Shown here piece after piece: positions 17,298 to 24,770 of a stretch of DNA of 64,000 nucleotides. The notes under the pieces were generated by a model. The model saw only the letters and a list, made by a program, of their open reading frames with translations, had not been told where the DNA came from and did no database searches. Source of the DNA: an uncultured Gammaproteobacteria bacterium (GTDB lineage Bacteria; Pseudomonadota; Gammaproteobacteria; Steroidobacterales; XN24); the NCBI GenBank assembly GCA_947259915.1, contig CAMYOC010000006.1, forward strand, positions 19,762 through 83,761. Direction: 5' to 3'. The position numbers and the translations under genes are program-made. Each line of letters begins with the position of its first letter. The stretch's first letter is position 1.

Positions 17298-17534
17298 TCA
17301 GGGTTGCTTTGAGGCCCAGATAGCCAGTTTGTGCCTTATCGATTTCTGTGAGACCTGGTCTTCCGGGATTGGGGTGATCAACTTGTCGTGGATAAGCAGG
17401 CGGTAAATATATTCGAGCTTTTCATTTGCCGAATCCGTGGGCTCGAACTCTACGGCGCCTCGTTTCTCGCCGTACTCGCAGCCGATGGCGATCGCCTTTT
17501 TGACCAGTTCTTTCTCATTTTTCAATTTCTTCAT
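17298..17534 (-). CDS. DUF5062-like small protein
   Basis: 78 residues starting MKKLKNEKELVKKAIAIG and containing EKLEYIYRLLIHDKLITP and RHKLAIWASKQ, a pattern I associate with the DUF5062 family of gammaproteobacteria. No function is known. The open frame extends upstream to 17663, but those residues look like the end of an unrelated gene (see 17585-17663). The ATG at 17534 is in the family position. Confidence 0.75.
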   Translation of the reverse strand: MKKLKNEKELVKKAIAIGCEYGEKRGAVEFEPTDSANEKLEYIYRLLIHDKLITPIPEDQVSQKSIRHKLAIWASKQP

Positions 17535-17584
17535 TGGAACCTCGCAGGGATGAGGCAGGTAGTCCACTGTCCTTCTGAGCCGCG

Positions 17585-17663
17585 GGCGGGACCCGTTCAG
17601 CATTCGCGAGGCGTTTGCTGGCCACGCTGAAGGTAGCCTGGCGTCAGGCAGGACGGAATTCAC
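17585..17663 (-). pseudogene. remnant resembling the C-terminus of a deoxyinosine/uracil glycosylase
   Basis: The minus-strand reading just upstream of the DUF5062-like gene contains SVLPDARLPSAWPANASR. The intact glycosylase at 19406-19909 contains SSLPNARLPSTSPANAS at its C-terminal motif. The resemblance covers about 17 residues with the same order of key residues; nothing else of the enzyme is readable here. I take it as a decayed second copy, though a chance match over such a short stretch is possible. Confidence 0.4.
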
Positions 17664-17956
17664 AGCTGGCAGTCAGGGCAGCACGCATTATTCGCAAGAT
17701 AGGCGAAAAGGGTCTCTGGCTCCAGGTTGGTCACCACCGAGCGGCCCGGATTGAGAGAACGCGGTATCCCACAGATACGAGGTGGGGCAGGACGTTTACC
17801 CGACGACGGTCAGGGAGCGCATTTCGTCGGCATCATGACCGATTGTTGTAATAATGCGACACCATAATACGCCGTATTCCTGTTGCGGAGGACGCCAAAA
17901 CTCTCAATAAATCAATATTTAGCCCGGCATTCCTGCCCGACAGAGGCATGTTTCTT
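17664..17956. other. intergenic region without recognised gene
   Basis: About 290 bases between the glycosylase remnant and the porin promoter. No frame on either strand shows a family pattern. The base composition falls towards AT near 17870-17940, ahead of the promoter. Confidence 0.5.
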
Positions 17957-17986
17957 TTGCAAAAAGGCGACAAGCTCCTTTATAGT
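17957..17986 (+). promoter_or_regulatory. sigma70-type promoter of the porin gene
   Basis: TTGCAA at 17957-17962 and TATAGT at 17981-17986 with an 18-base spacer, in an AT-rich stretch 93 bases upstream of the porin start. Both boxes are close to consensus. Confidence 0.55.
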
Positions 17987-17988
17987 CC

Positions 17989-18002
17989 GTTCGAATTCGA
18001 AC
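17989..18002. promoter_or_regulatory. 14-base perfect palindrome at the porin transcription start region
   Basis: GTTCGAATTCGAAC reads the same on both strands and begins three bases after the -10 box, where a repressor would block initiation. I cannot name the regulator. Confidence 0.4.
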
Positions 18003-18078
18003 AAGAACAAGTGGAAGTACAGGCAAATGTTTCGCACTTACTGATTTACGTCCGTATGACGGAAAGGAGAATGGTGTT

Positions 18079-19179
18079 GTGAAGATATCGTATTTACCAA
18101 GACTCGCAGTGGTGGCTCTGGCCCTCATTTTTAGCGGCGTCGCCCAAGCTGAGATTCCGCTTGTCAGCGGGACCAACAATGACCTGAGCATGTACGGCTG
18201 GCTGAAGCTGGATGCGACGTATCAGGACGACGACATGAACAGCAAGGTCGCGCCGCGCTTCGCCGTCGAGAGCGGCGATGAAGGGACCAATCTGACCGCG
18301 ATGCACAGCCGTTTCGGCCTGAAGTGGGCCGGCCCGCAGATGGAGTATGGCTACAAGGTCGGTGGCGTCTTCGAGATCGACCTGTTTGACGGCTCGTCGA
18401 ACAACCAGATGGATCTTCGCACCCGACTCGCTGCCTTTACGCTCTCCAACGGCACGTCGACCTGGCTGTTTGGGCAGCACTGGGATGTGTTTTCGCCGCT
18501 GGGTCCGACGACGCTGATGACAAACGGCTATCTGTGGCAGACCGGTAATCTGGGATTTCGTCGTGCGCAGGCACGCTACACCTACCAGGGAGAAGCCTGG
18601 AATTTTGCCGGCAGCATCAATGACCCCAGCACCGGAGGCGGCACCTCGGATGTCGACTCGCCGTTGCTCGAGGGCCGTGTGGGTTACGACTGGTCAGGCG
18701 CGAAGTTCGGTCTTTCCGGCACCTATGGCAAGGACGAGACCACAGTGTCCAGCACGGACGCTGACATCTGGGGCCTCAGTGTGGATGCGATGATCCCTGT
18801 CACCGCGGAGATCTACTTCAAGGGCGAGATGGCCACCGGCGAGGACCTCGGCGTGTTCCTCAGCCGCGGCAAGGTCAACCCGCTGACGGAAGACGCACAG
18901 GAAACGTTTTCCGCCTGGGGTCAGTTCGTCTACTCGGGCGCCGACTGGAACTGGTGGATCGGCGGTGCAGTCGAGACCGTCGATGACACCAATGCAGGTG
19001 ACATCGACGATACCTACGCGTTTTTCGGCGGCGCGCAGTGGAAGTTGAAGAGTACGGTCACCGGCGGCAAGCCGATTCTGATCGGCGCCGAGCTGGCGAG
19101 CTTTAACAGCAGTACCGACGGCGGTGGTGATGATCCGGACTCGCTCCAGCTCATCCTCAGCGCGCAATACACGTTCTAG
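18079..19179 (+). CDS. DcaP-like outer-membrane porin
   Basis: 366 residues. The signal peptide is LAVVALALIFSGVAQA. The mature protein starts with a strand, SMYGWLKLDATYQ, and alternates aromatic and polar residues through about 16 strands, ending in the outer-membrane signature LILSAQYTF with terminal Phe. GQHWDVFSPLGPTTLMTNGYLW and GNLGFRRAQARYTY are marks of the DcaP-like porin family, which takes up small, often acidic, organic solutes. The start is GTG at 18079 with AAAGGAG upstream. Confidence 0.85.
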   Translation: MKISYLPRLAVVALALIFSGVAQAEIPLVSGTNNDLSMYGWLKLDATYQDDDMNSKVAPRFAVESGDEGTNLTAMHSRFGLKWAGPQMEYGYKVGGVFEIDLFDGSSNNQMDLRTRLAAFTLSNGTSTWLFGQHWDVFSPLGPTTLMTNGYLWQTGNLGFRRAQARYTYQGEAWNFAGSINDPSTGGGTSDVDSPLLEGRVGYDWSGAKFGLSGTYGKDETTVSSTDADIWGLSVDAMIPVTAEIYFKGEMATGEDLGVFLSRGKVNPLTEDAQETFSAWGQFVYSGADWNWWIGGAVETVDDTNAGDIDDTYAFFGGAQWKLKSTVTGGKPILIGAELASFNSSTDGGGDDPDSLQLILSAQYTF

Positions 19180-19209
19180 CCAGACGCAGATTTTCGCAGG
19201 ACTCGTTTG

Positions 19210-19245
19210 CGGGGCGGAGCCATTGTCGGCTTCGCCCCGTTTTTG
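19210..19245 (+). terminator. rho-independent terminator after the porin gene
   Basis: A 12-pair stem, CGGGGCGGAGCC paired with GGCTTCGCCCCG (one G-T wobble), six-base loop, then TTTTT. It lies 31 bases after the porin stop. Confidence 0.85.
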
Positions 19246-19281
19246 TCTGCAGGTCAGATATCGTCGGTGACCTGAGCCCCG

Positions 19282-19404
19282 CTAGCCGGCGTATTCCGTG
19301 TGAGCGTCTCCGTCGGATTTCTCCTTCACAAATGCCTCGAGCTGGGCCATCCGGCGCAGGGCCCTGATGGGTCGATCATGGTTGTAGTCCTGCCGCCAGG
19401 CGGC
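19282..19404 (-). pseudogene. possible IS3-type transposase C-terminal remnant
   Basis: An open stretch without a convincing start reads EAAWRQDYNHDRPIRAL, the WxxxYNxxRPHxxL signature near the end of IS3-family transposases (the His of RPH is Ile here), and then diverges before TAG. It lies directly after the stop of the glycosylase gene. No inverted repeats or other IS parts were found, so it is at most a scar. Confidence 0.38.
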
Positions 19405-19405
19405 C

Positions 19406-19909
19406 TCAGACGAGAATCCTTCTCCACTGCTCCAGCTTGTCCGCAAAACTCAATGAGGCGTTGGCCGGACTCGTCGACGGCAGCCGGGCGTTGGGCAGGC
19501 TGGAATGGGATTTCGACAGTTGGGGCAGTACATGTTTCAGATAGGACGCTTCGGCCTTGGCCCCGTTGAAATAGACCGCACCAATCTGCCCATGGCGATC
19601 AAAGAACGAGGCAAAGTCGTTCGGCACGATAGAGGACTCGACGATATCGGAGTCCAGGCTGCCCGACCGGGTGCAGGCCTCCAGCACGTCCCATAGCGCA
19701 ATCCGGTGTTCGACCAGTCCCGAGCATCGTAGTGCATAGGGCAAGCCGGCATCGATGCCGAACAGCCTTTCCATGATTGGCCAGAATGCGTTGCGCGGAT
19801 GAGCGTAGTACTGCTGGGCGCGCAGGGACGCCTTGCCCGGCATCGAGCCCAGGATCAGGATTCTGGCGTTGTTATCAGATATCGGCGGGAAGCTCTGGAT
19901 GAACGACAT
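19406..19909 (-). CDS. DNA-deoxyinosine/uracil glycosylase (family 6 UDG, HDG)
   Basis: 167 residues. It has ILILGSMPGKASLRAQQYYA, HPRNAFWPIMERLFG, LWDVLEACTRSGSLDSDI and the C-terminal LPSTSPANASLSF. These are the motifs of the hypoxanthine/uracil DNA glycosylase family, which removes deaminated bases in base-excision repair. The ATG at 19909 is followed at once by the conserved SFPPI start. It stands alone. Confidence 0.88.
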   Translation of the reverse strand: MSFIQSFPPISDNNARILILGSMPGKASLRAQQYYAHPRNAFWPIMERLFGIDAGLPYALRCSGLVEHRIALWDVLEACTRSGSLDSDIVESSIVPNDFASFFDRHGQIGAVYFNGAKAEASYLKHVLPQLSKSHSSLPNARLPSTSPANASLSFADKLEQWRRILV

Positions 19910-20043
19910 GTGGATTCAGGGTCAGGCGTCGGTAGCTCTGGGCTGTTGGGAATGGTCAAACAGGGCCGAACAGCCAGTCATGCAATAGCCTGCCCCGAGC
20001 GATCGTGAACGCGCCGGCGTCGGGCGATTTGTGCTGCCGCTGG

Positions 20044-20298
20044 TCAAGCTGACCAGCGATGGAGCTTGGGGATATTTCGTGTGAACAATCGGGCCACAAA
20101 TCTCGGGATGCCGCATTCAGAAATTTTCTCAACGCAGAACCGCTGCATATCCTCTGCGGTAAAATCGGGCTGAGTAAATGCGCCGCTTGCGTAACACAGG
20201 CTGCAATATTCATTGTTCTTGCTGCCATCAGCATTGCTGCCGCCACCCTGCGGATCTTTTTTCATCGGCATCCCACAGCTTTGACATGATTTGCTCAT
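20044..20298 (-). CDS. small zinc-ribbon protein
   Basis: 84 residues. The start CQSCGMPM and the later YCSLCYASGAF form a four-cysteine zinc-ribbon (CxxC...CxxC); FTAEDMQRFCVEKISECGIPRF follows, as in the putative zinc-ribbon family of bacterial transcription or metabolic accessory proteins. The ATG at 20298 has AAGGA upstream. Function unknown. Confidence 0.8.
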   Translation of the reverse strand: MSKSCQSCGMPMKKDPQGGGSNADGSKNNEYCSLCYASGAFTQPDFTAEDMQRFCVEKISECGIPRFVARLFTRNIPKLHRWSA

Positions 20299-20354
20299 GA
20301 TTTGCATCCTTTTTGTTGCCGGATGGATCCTGGCGCAGACGGCGCGCGATTCTT

Positions 20355-20678
20355 TCAGAGCCAATCGGGTTGCCAAATCCGGCCCACCAGGCTTGCCAGA
20401 AGGATCGCCAACGCAATCAGCACCACCGTTCCGCTGGGCACCACCCAGAGGAGCGCGACTCTCCGGCGCCTCCAGGCAAACATCCCCGAGACGAAAGATA
20501 CCAGCAGGAACAGAAATGCAATTGCGGCGCCACCAAAAATCAGATCCAGTTGTGCGGAAAGTTGATCCCACCCCGGATATCCGTCGTCAGTGAAGAACAC
20601 TATCGCCGGAGTCAGAACGACGGAGGTCACCGCCAAAACGAAGGCGATCCAGGATATTCGATAGCTCTGGTCAGTCAT
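20355..20678 (-). CDS. small membrane protein of unknown function
   Basis: 107 residues with three hydrophobic segments (ISWIAFVLAVTSVVLTPAIVFF; GGAAIAFLFLLVSFVSGMFAW; VALLWVVPSGTVVLIALAIL). A basic loop RRRRV after the second helix points inward. No family recognised. It lies 56 bases upstream of the zinc-ribbon gene on the same strand. Confidence 0.65.
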   Translation of the reverse strand: MTDQSYRISWIAFVLAVTSVVLTPAIVFFTDDGYPGWDQLSAQLDLIFGGAAIAFLFLLVSFVSGMFAWRRRRVALLWVVPSGTVVLIALAILLASLVGRIWQPDWL

Positions 20679-20747
20679 CGCGCCTCGACTCCACCGACTT
20701 GCGAGTGAGAAAGGCGTCAGGCTTGTTGTTGTGTGCAGGCGGCAGGA

Positions 20748-21104
20748 TCAAGCGGAGACTTCCGATCCCGCATATTCCTCGATCCGTATTTCGGGATGTT
20801 CTCCTTCGACCGCAACGCGAAACCAGATAAACGGCAACAGCGGATTCGGCAACCAGTACTTCCACCCGAGGTTCCTCGTTACCGTGCCGTCTGGTGCAAC
20901 AAAATCAAGCCACACATACAGGAACTTGTAGATACACAGGCCCGGCAAATAGTTGACCCTGAAGCCGTCCGTCACCAGATGCTTCTTGCGAATATAGAAA
21001 TTCCCTTCAAACGGAGTAATGCCCCAACCGATCGGCCCATCAGCGATCAGGCTGTTGGATCCCGAGTGGAAAATTCGTATGCATTTGTGACTCAAGCTGA
21101 CCAC
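20748..21104 (-). CDS. hypothetical protein
   Basis: Up to 118 residues, rich in aromatic residues, with FEGNFYIRKKHLV, YKFLYVWLDFVAPDG and NLGWKYWLPNPLLPFIWF. I do not recognise the family with confidence. The first codon of the frame is GTG without a clear ribosome site, so the N-terminus is uncertain and the gene may be trimmed. The residue pattern looks like a folded protein rather than a chance frame. Confidence 0.5.
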   Translation of the reverse strand: MVSLSHKCIRIFHSGSNSLIADGPIGWGITPFEGNFYIRKKHLVTDGFRVNYLPGLCIYKFLYVWLDFVAPDGTVTRNLGWKYWLPNPLLPFIWFRVAVEGEHPEIRIEEYAGSEVSA

Positions 21105-21169
21105 CCGGGGATCGAGTTAACCCGCGCCCGTCATTGCGCGAGCTCCTACGCCGTGCAGGGCATGTTTTC

Positions 21170-21541
21170 TTATGCCTCGACCATGTCGTCTTTGAGGCTC
21201 AGGACGAACGTGACGACTTCGTCGCATTCTTTCTGGGGAACCTTCAGCGACGCCATGGTCGCGCCAGCATGTTGGAGGAATACGGACCAATCGCTTTCAC
21301 TGATCCGCATGCCTTCGTGAGATAGCTTCATATCCCGCCCGGTGTAGTAGACGGGACCACCGGCATTCGCACACAGGTAATCAATGAGTAGTTGTTTCTC
21401 CCGCGCTATGCCGTCGTCTCCCCGATGCTCCCAGAAACGACCCAATTGAGCGTCTCCTCGCAACCTGGGCAGTAAGTCATTGGCAAAAGCGGTAATACCG
21501 TCGTAACCGCCAAGACGTTCATACAGTGACTGCTGATTCAT
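21170..21541 (-). CDS. group 1 truncated haemoglobin
   Basis: 123 residues. It starts LYERLGGYDGITAFANDLLPRL, carries the glycine motif and the proximal haem His in YYTGRDMKLSHEGMRIS, and ends with EVVTFVLSLKDDMV, all as in trHbN-type globins that bind oxygen or nitric oxide. The ATG at 21541 begins the domain. The downstream-to-upstream neighbour on this strand is a DsbA-like gene 81 bases away. Confidence 0.88.
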   Translation of the reverse strand: MNQQSLYERLGGYDGITAFANDLLPRLRGDAQLGRFWEHRGDDGIAREKQLLIDYLCANAGGPVYYTGRDMKLSHEGMRISESDWSVFLQHAGATMASLKVPQKECDEVVTFVLSLKDDMVEA

Positions 21542-21622
21542 GACTGTTCTCCTGTGGGCTGGGAAGCCGGCCGGCTCAGAGACAAGTATAGATAGTAAGC
21601 GTAGCGGGGTATTGGCCCCCAT

Positions 21623-22249
21623 TCATCCCGTCGCCCTTGCCAATGCTTCGTGCACCGCCGCATTGACTGGTTCCGGGGGCTGGAAGCCCTGGGCAATGAT
21701 AATGGCGTGAGGCTGTGTCACCGCAACGAGCATGGGATAACCGTGGACACCCATACGTGCAACCTGCTGGTACTCGGCGACCAGGGCTTCAGCGGTTGCG
21801 GGGTCAGTCAGTGCGGCCTCGACCCGCGCGCGATCCAGTCCCACATCCCCGGCCAGATCGCAGAGGACCGCCGTGTCCGTGACGTCGCGGTTGTCGCGAT
21901 AGAAGGCGGCCTGGACCGCTTCGAGGTAGTCGAGGAGGGTAGCTGGGGCGAAGTTACGCACCGCCAACACAGCCTGGCAGGCGGGTCGCGTGTCGTAGGC
22001 AAAGTCGTCCCGGTCGAGGAGATCAAAGGTGAAGGGTTGGCCGGATGCTTCGGCCACCCGTCTCCATGCGGTCCGCAGGTAATCTTTTTGCTCCGGTCGC
22101 AATGGCTCGGTGTCTTCCCGCAGGGCCCCCAAAGCGACAGTGATGGCAACGTCACCGGCAAATGCAGTCTGCACCCCGCGCAGGCTGGGGCCAAAACCGT
22201 AGCACCATGAGCACATCGGATTGACGAAGTAGAGCAGATCAAGCGACAT
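21623..22249 (-). CDS. DsbA-family (FrnE-like) thiol protein
   Basis: 208 residues with a thioredoxin-fold start LLYFVNPMCSWCYGFGPS, in which CSWC is the active site, a helical insert, and the cis-proline loop GVHGYPMLVAV near the end. There is no signal peptide, so it is cytoplasmic. This matches FrnE-like DsbA oxidoreductases or isomerases. Confidence 0.85.
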   Translation of the reverse strand: MSLDLLYFVNPMCSWCYGFGPSLRGVQTAFAGDVAITVALGALREDTEPLRPEQKDYLRTAWRRVAEASGQPFTFDLLDRDDFAYDTRPACQAVLAVRNFAPATLLDYLEAVQAAFYRDNRDVTDTAVLCDLAGDVGLDRARVEAALTDPATAEALVAEYQQVARMGVHGYPMLVAVTQPHAIIIAQGFQPPEPVNAAVHEALARATG

Positions 22250-22287
22250 CGGTATTCCGGTCAGACTTCCGAATGTCCAGACTCCGT

Positions 22288-22686
22288 CTACGGTGCGCAG
22301 CGGGAATCATCTGTCGGCTCATTGTGTACCGCTTCTATGTGATGGCCATCACAGTCAATGATGAAGGCGGCGTAGTAGTTGGCTCCGTAGTGAGGTCGCA
22401 AACCCGGGGCTCCATTATCCGTGCCTCCATGATTTAGCGCTGCGTGATAGAAGGCATCAACGGACTCTCGGGAAGGCGCCGAGAAAGCCAGGTGGAACTG
22501 TGGGCCAGCACACGCGGGTTCCTCACTTTGTTTGATCGCGAATCTGTCCTTGTCGTTTTCGATCCCGTAGCCTACGAACCCGTTACCGACACACACCCTC
22601 CTGTATCCGAGTTCCGGCAAGGCAGCGTCGTACATCGAGGCGGACGTCTCTATGTTTCGTACTGGCAGGGAGATGTGGTGCAGCAT
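22288..22686 (-). CDS. VOC-family (glyoxalase-like) protein
   Basis: 132 residues with the vicinal-oxygen-chelate fold: LHHISLPVRNIETSASMYDAAL at the start, HLAFSAPSRESVDAFYHAAL at the second module, and YYAAFIIDCDGHHIEAVH at the end with the metal-binding His and Glu. Substrate unknown. Confidence 0.85.
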   Translation of the reverse strand: MLHHISLPVRNIETSASMYDAALPELGYRRVCVGNGFVGYGIENDKDRFAIKQSEEPACAGPQFHLAFSAPSRESVDAFYHAALNHGGTDNGAPGLRPHYGANYYAAFIIDCDGHHIEAVHNEPTDDSRCAP

Positions 22687-22759
22687 GTCACCTGGCTATC
22701 GTTCCGAAACATCAAGCGCAGCAAAACAGCACGCCATCGTCTAAGACAGCAAACAGCAT

Positions 22760-24517
22760 CTAGCGCCGCATGGTGTACGCATCGCGCTGAGCATAGACGT
22801 GCTGTTCCCAGATCCGGCCCGCGCGTGCCGCGTCGGGTGCCGGTTTGCGGATGATCTTCATACAGTGCGCCATCTGCTGTTCGGTACTCGTGGATTTGCC
22901 GTACAGATCCAGCGCGTACCCGGACATGTCCCGGATCAGACAGTCGAATATCTGGTCGACGAGATCGTCGTCGATATCACACAGACGCGCGTTCTCCAGG
23001 ATCAGTTGTGCATAGACGATCGTTGCAAACAGCTCGCCGCCGGTCAGCAGGAAATCGACATCTTTCATCTGCTCCGGGGTGGGCGGCGCGCTCGCCAGCA
23101 GATCACGGAAGGCCAGCGCCTGTTCGCGGAAGACGGCCACGTTGGGTAAGTCGAATCCGTCGAACGCGGCCTGCCAGTCGTGGAAACGGATCTTTCCCAA
23201 GCCGCCGGTCGGTCCCTGGTCGAACAGGAACGTATCGTCACGCGCCTCGTTCTGTGTCGGAACTTCCGCGTAGTCGGCGTGATTGAAAAAGTAGTTCGGC
23301 ATGAACTTGACGATCAGCGCGATATTGACATGCACCGTGCCTTCCAGCTTCGGTAACGCGCGGATATCGACGGCGGCCTGGGTAAAGTACATGTCCTTCT
23401 CGAAACCCTTGGCGGCGATCACGTCCCACATCAGGTTGATGACCTCCTCGCCCTGGGTCGTGACCTTCATCTTGGTCATCGGGTTGAACAACAGATAGCG
23501 CCGGTCCTCGAGCGAAGCCGTGCGCATGTAGTCGGCCGCCCGCAACGCGAACAGCTTCATCGCGACCAGCCGCGCATAGGCATCGGTGAACAACCGTCTG
23601 ACGTGAGGGAAGTCGGTGACCGACATGTTGTAGAGTCGGCGACCGGCTGCGTGTTGTATCGCCTCGTAAAAGGCATGGGTGCAGATCCCGATCGAGGCCC
23701 AGCCGAGGTTGTATTTGCCGATGTTGACGGTGTTCAGCGCGGCGTTCCACGCGTCTTTGCCGCGATGGAGGATCTCGGCGTCGGTTAGCGGGTATTCCTT
23801 GAGCCTGAACTCGGACACGTAGTTCTGACTGGCGACGACGTTTTTGACCAGCTCGTAGCGTGGATGACCGGACTCGGCGGCGAAGAACAGATACTCATCG
23901 CTGTCGGCAAACTTGCCGAAGGTCGAGACGATCGCGGCTTTGTTGCCGTTACCGATGTAGTATTTGCTGCCGCTGGCGGTGTAGCTGCCCTCGCCAGTCT
24001 GCGAGACGATCATGTCGGTGGAGTAGATGTCGGCGCCATGCGTCTTCTCGGACAGGCCGAACGCGAAGATCGCCCCATCCTTCAGCAACTCAGCCGTGCG
24101 TGACTTGGTCGCTTCGTTGCCGCTCATCCAGATCGGCCCGAGACCCAATACGCTGACCTGCCACGCATACCAGTACGGCAAGCCGTAGAAGCCCAATATT
24201 TCGGCGAACTCACAGATCCGCCAGGTATCCCAGCGCGAATCGTCAGCACCGTAGCCTGCCGGCGTGGAGATCGTCGCGAAAACCTGTTCGTTGCGCACGA
24301 AGTCGAGAAACTCGCCGTACCACTCATGGGCGTAGTAGTCCCGCTGCAGCTGATCGTTGCCCCGGGTCTCGAAAAAATCGATGACTTTGCGCATCAGATC
24401 CCTGGATTTGGCGTCGGGATAGAAGCGGTCATGGGCGGCGGGATTGAGCAAGATCGTCGTGGCGCTGCGGGCAGGGGCAAAGCCAGAATCGGGGTCAGTG
24501 GGGTTGGGCGATACCAT
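22760..24517 (-). CDS. acyl-CoA dehydrogenase-family flavoprotein
   Basis: 585 residues, longer than the classic 380-400. It has the N-terminal helical domain (RDLMRKVIDFFETRG), the central flavin-binding beta domain with FAFGLSEKTHGADIYSTDM and GSKYYIGNGNKAAIVSTFG, and the C-terminal helical domain (NIGKYNLGWASIGICTHAF). The length and C-terminal extension fit the long acyl-CoA dehydrogenase group. It would oxidise an acyl-CoA with FAD, but chain length is unknown. ATG 24517 chosen. It is divergent from ppdK. Confidence 0.85.
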   Translation of the reverse strand: MVSPNPTDPDSGFAPARSATTILLNPAAHDRFYPDAKSRDLMRKVIDFFETRGNDQLQRDYYAHEWYGEFLDFVRNEQVFATISTPAGYGADDSRWDTWRICEFAEILGFYGLPYWYAWQVSVLGLGPIWMSGNEATKSRTAELLKDGAIFAFGLSEKTHGADIYSTDMIVSQTGEGSYTASGSKYYIGNGNKAAIVSTFGKFADSDEYLFFAAESGHPRYELVKNVVASQNYVSEFRLKEYPLTDAEILHRGKDAWNAALNTVNIGKYNLGWASIGICTHAFYEAIQHAAGRRLYNMSVTDFPHVRRLFTDAYARLVAMKLFALRAADYMRTASLEDRRYLLFNPMTKMKVTTQGEEVINLMWDVIAAKGFEKDMYFTQAAVDIRALPKLEGTVHVNIALIVKFMPNYFFNHADYAEVPTQNEARDDTFLFDQGPTGGLGKIRFHDWQAAFDGFDLPNVAVFREQALAFRDLLASAPPTPEQMKDVDFLLTGGELFATIVYAQLILENARLCDIDDDLVDQIFDCLIRDMSGYALDLYGKSTSTEQQMAHCMKIIRKPAPDAARAGRIWEQHVYAQRDAYTMRR

Positions 24518-24770
24518 GGTGAAGCTCCGGGCAGGACAAAGCGGATGGGATGTCCAGAAAGTGTACAAGGTCGGTACGGCGGTCGCTATTGGCCTGACAC
24601 AGACAATGGTTCATGGCCGCTCCGAAGAGGGTCCTTGATTCATGTCATCGCCGGATCCCGCCCCTCGTGCTATATCCATGTAGTCAGAGGGCTGAAGGTC
24701 CGGGATTTCGGGCGCGTTCTGGCGACGCAGGATTTTTCTTCTCAATATTGACCCAACGGTAGTCACCACC

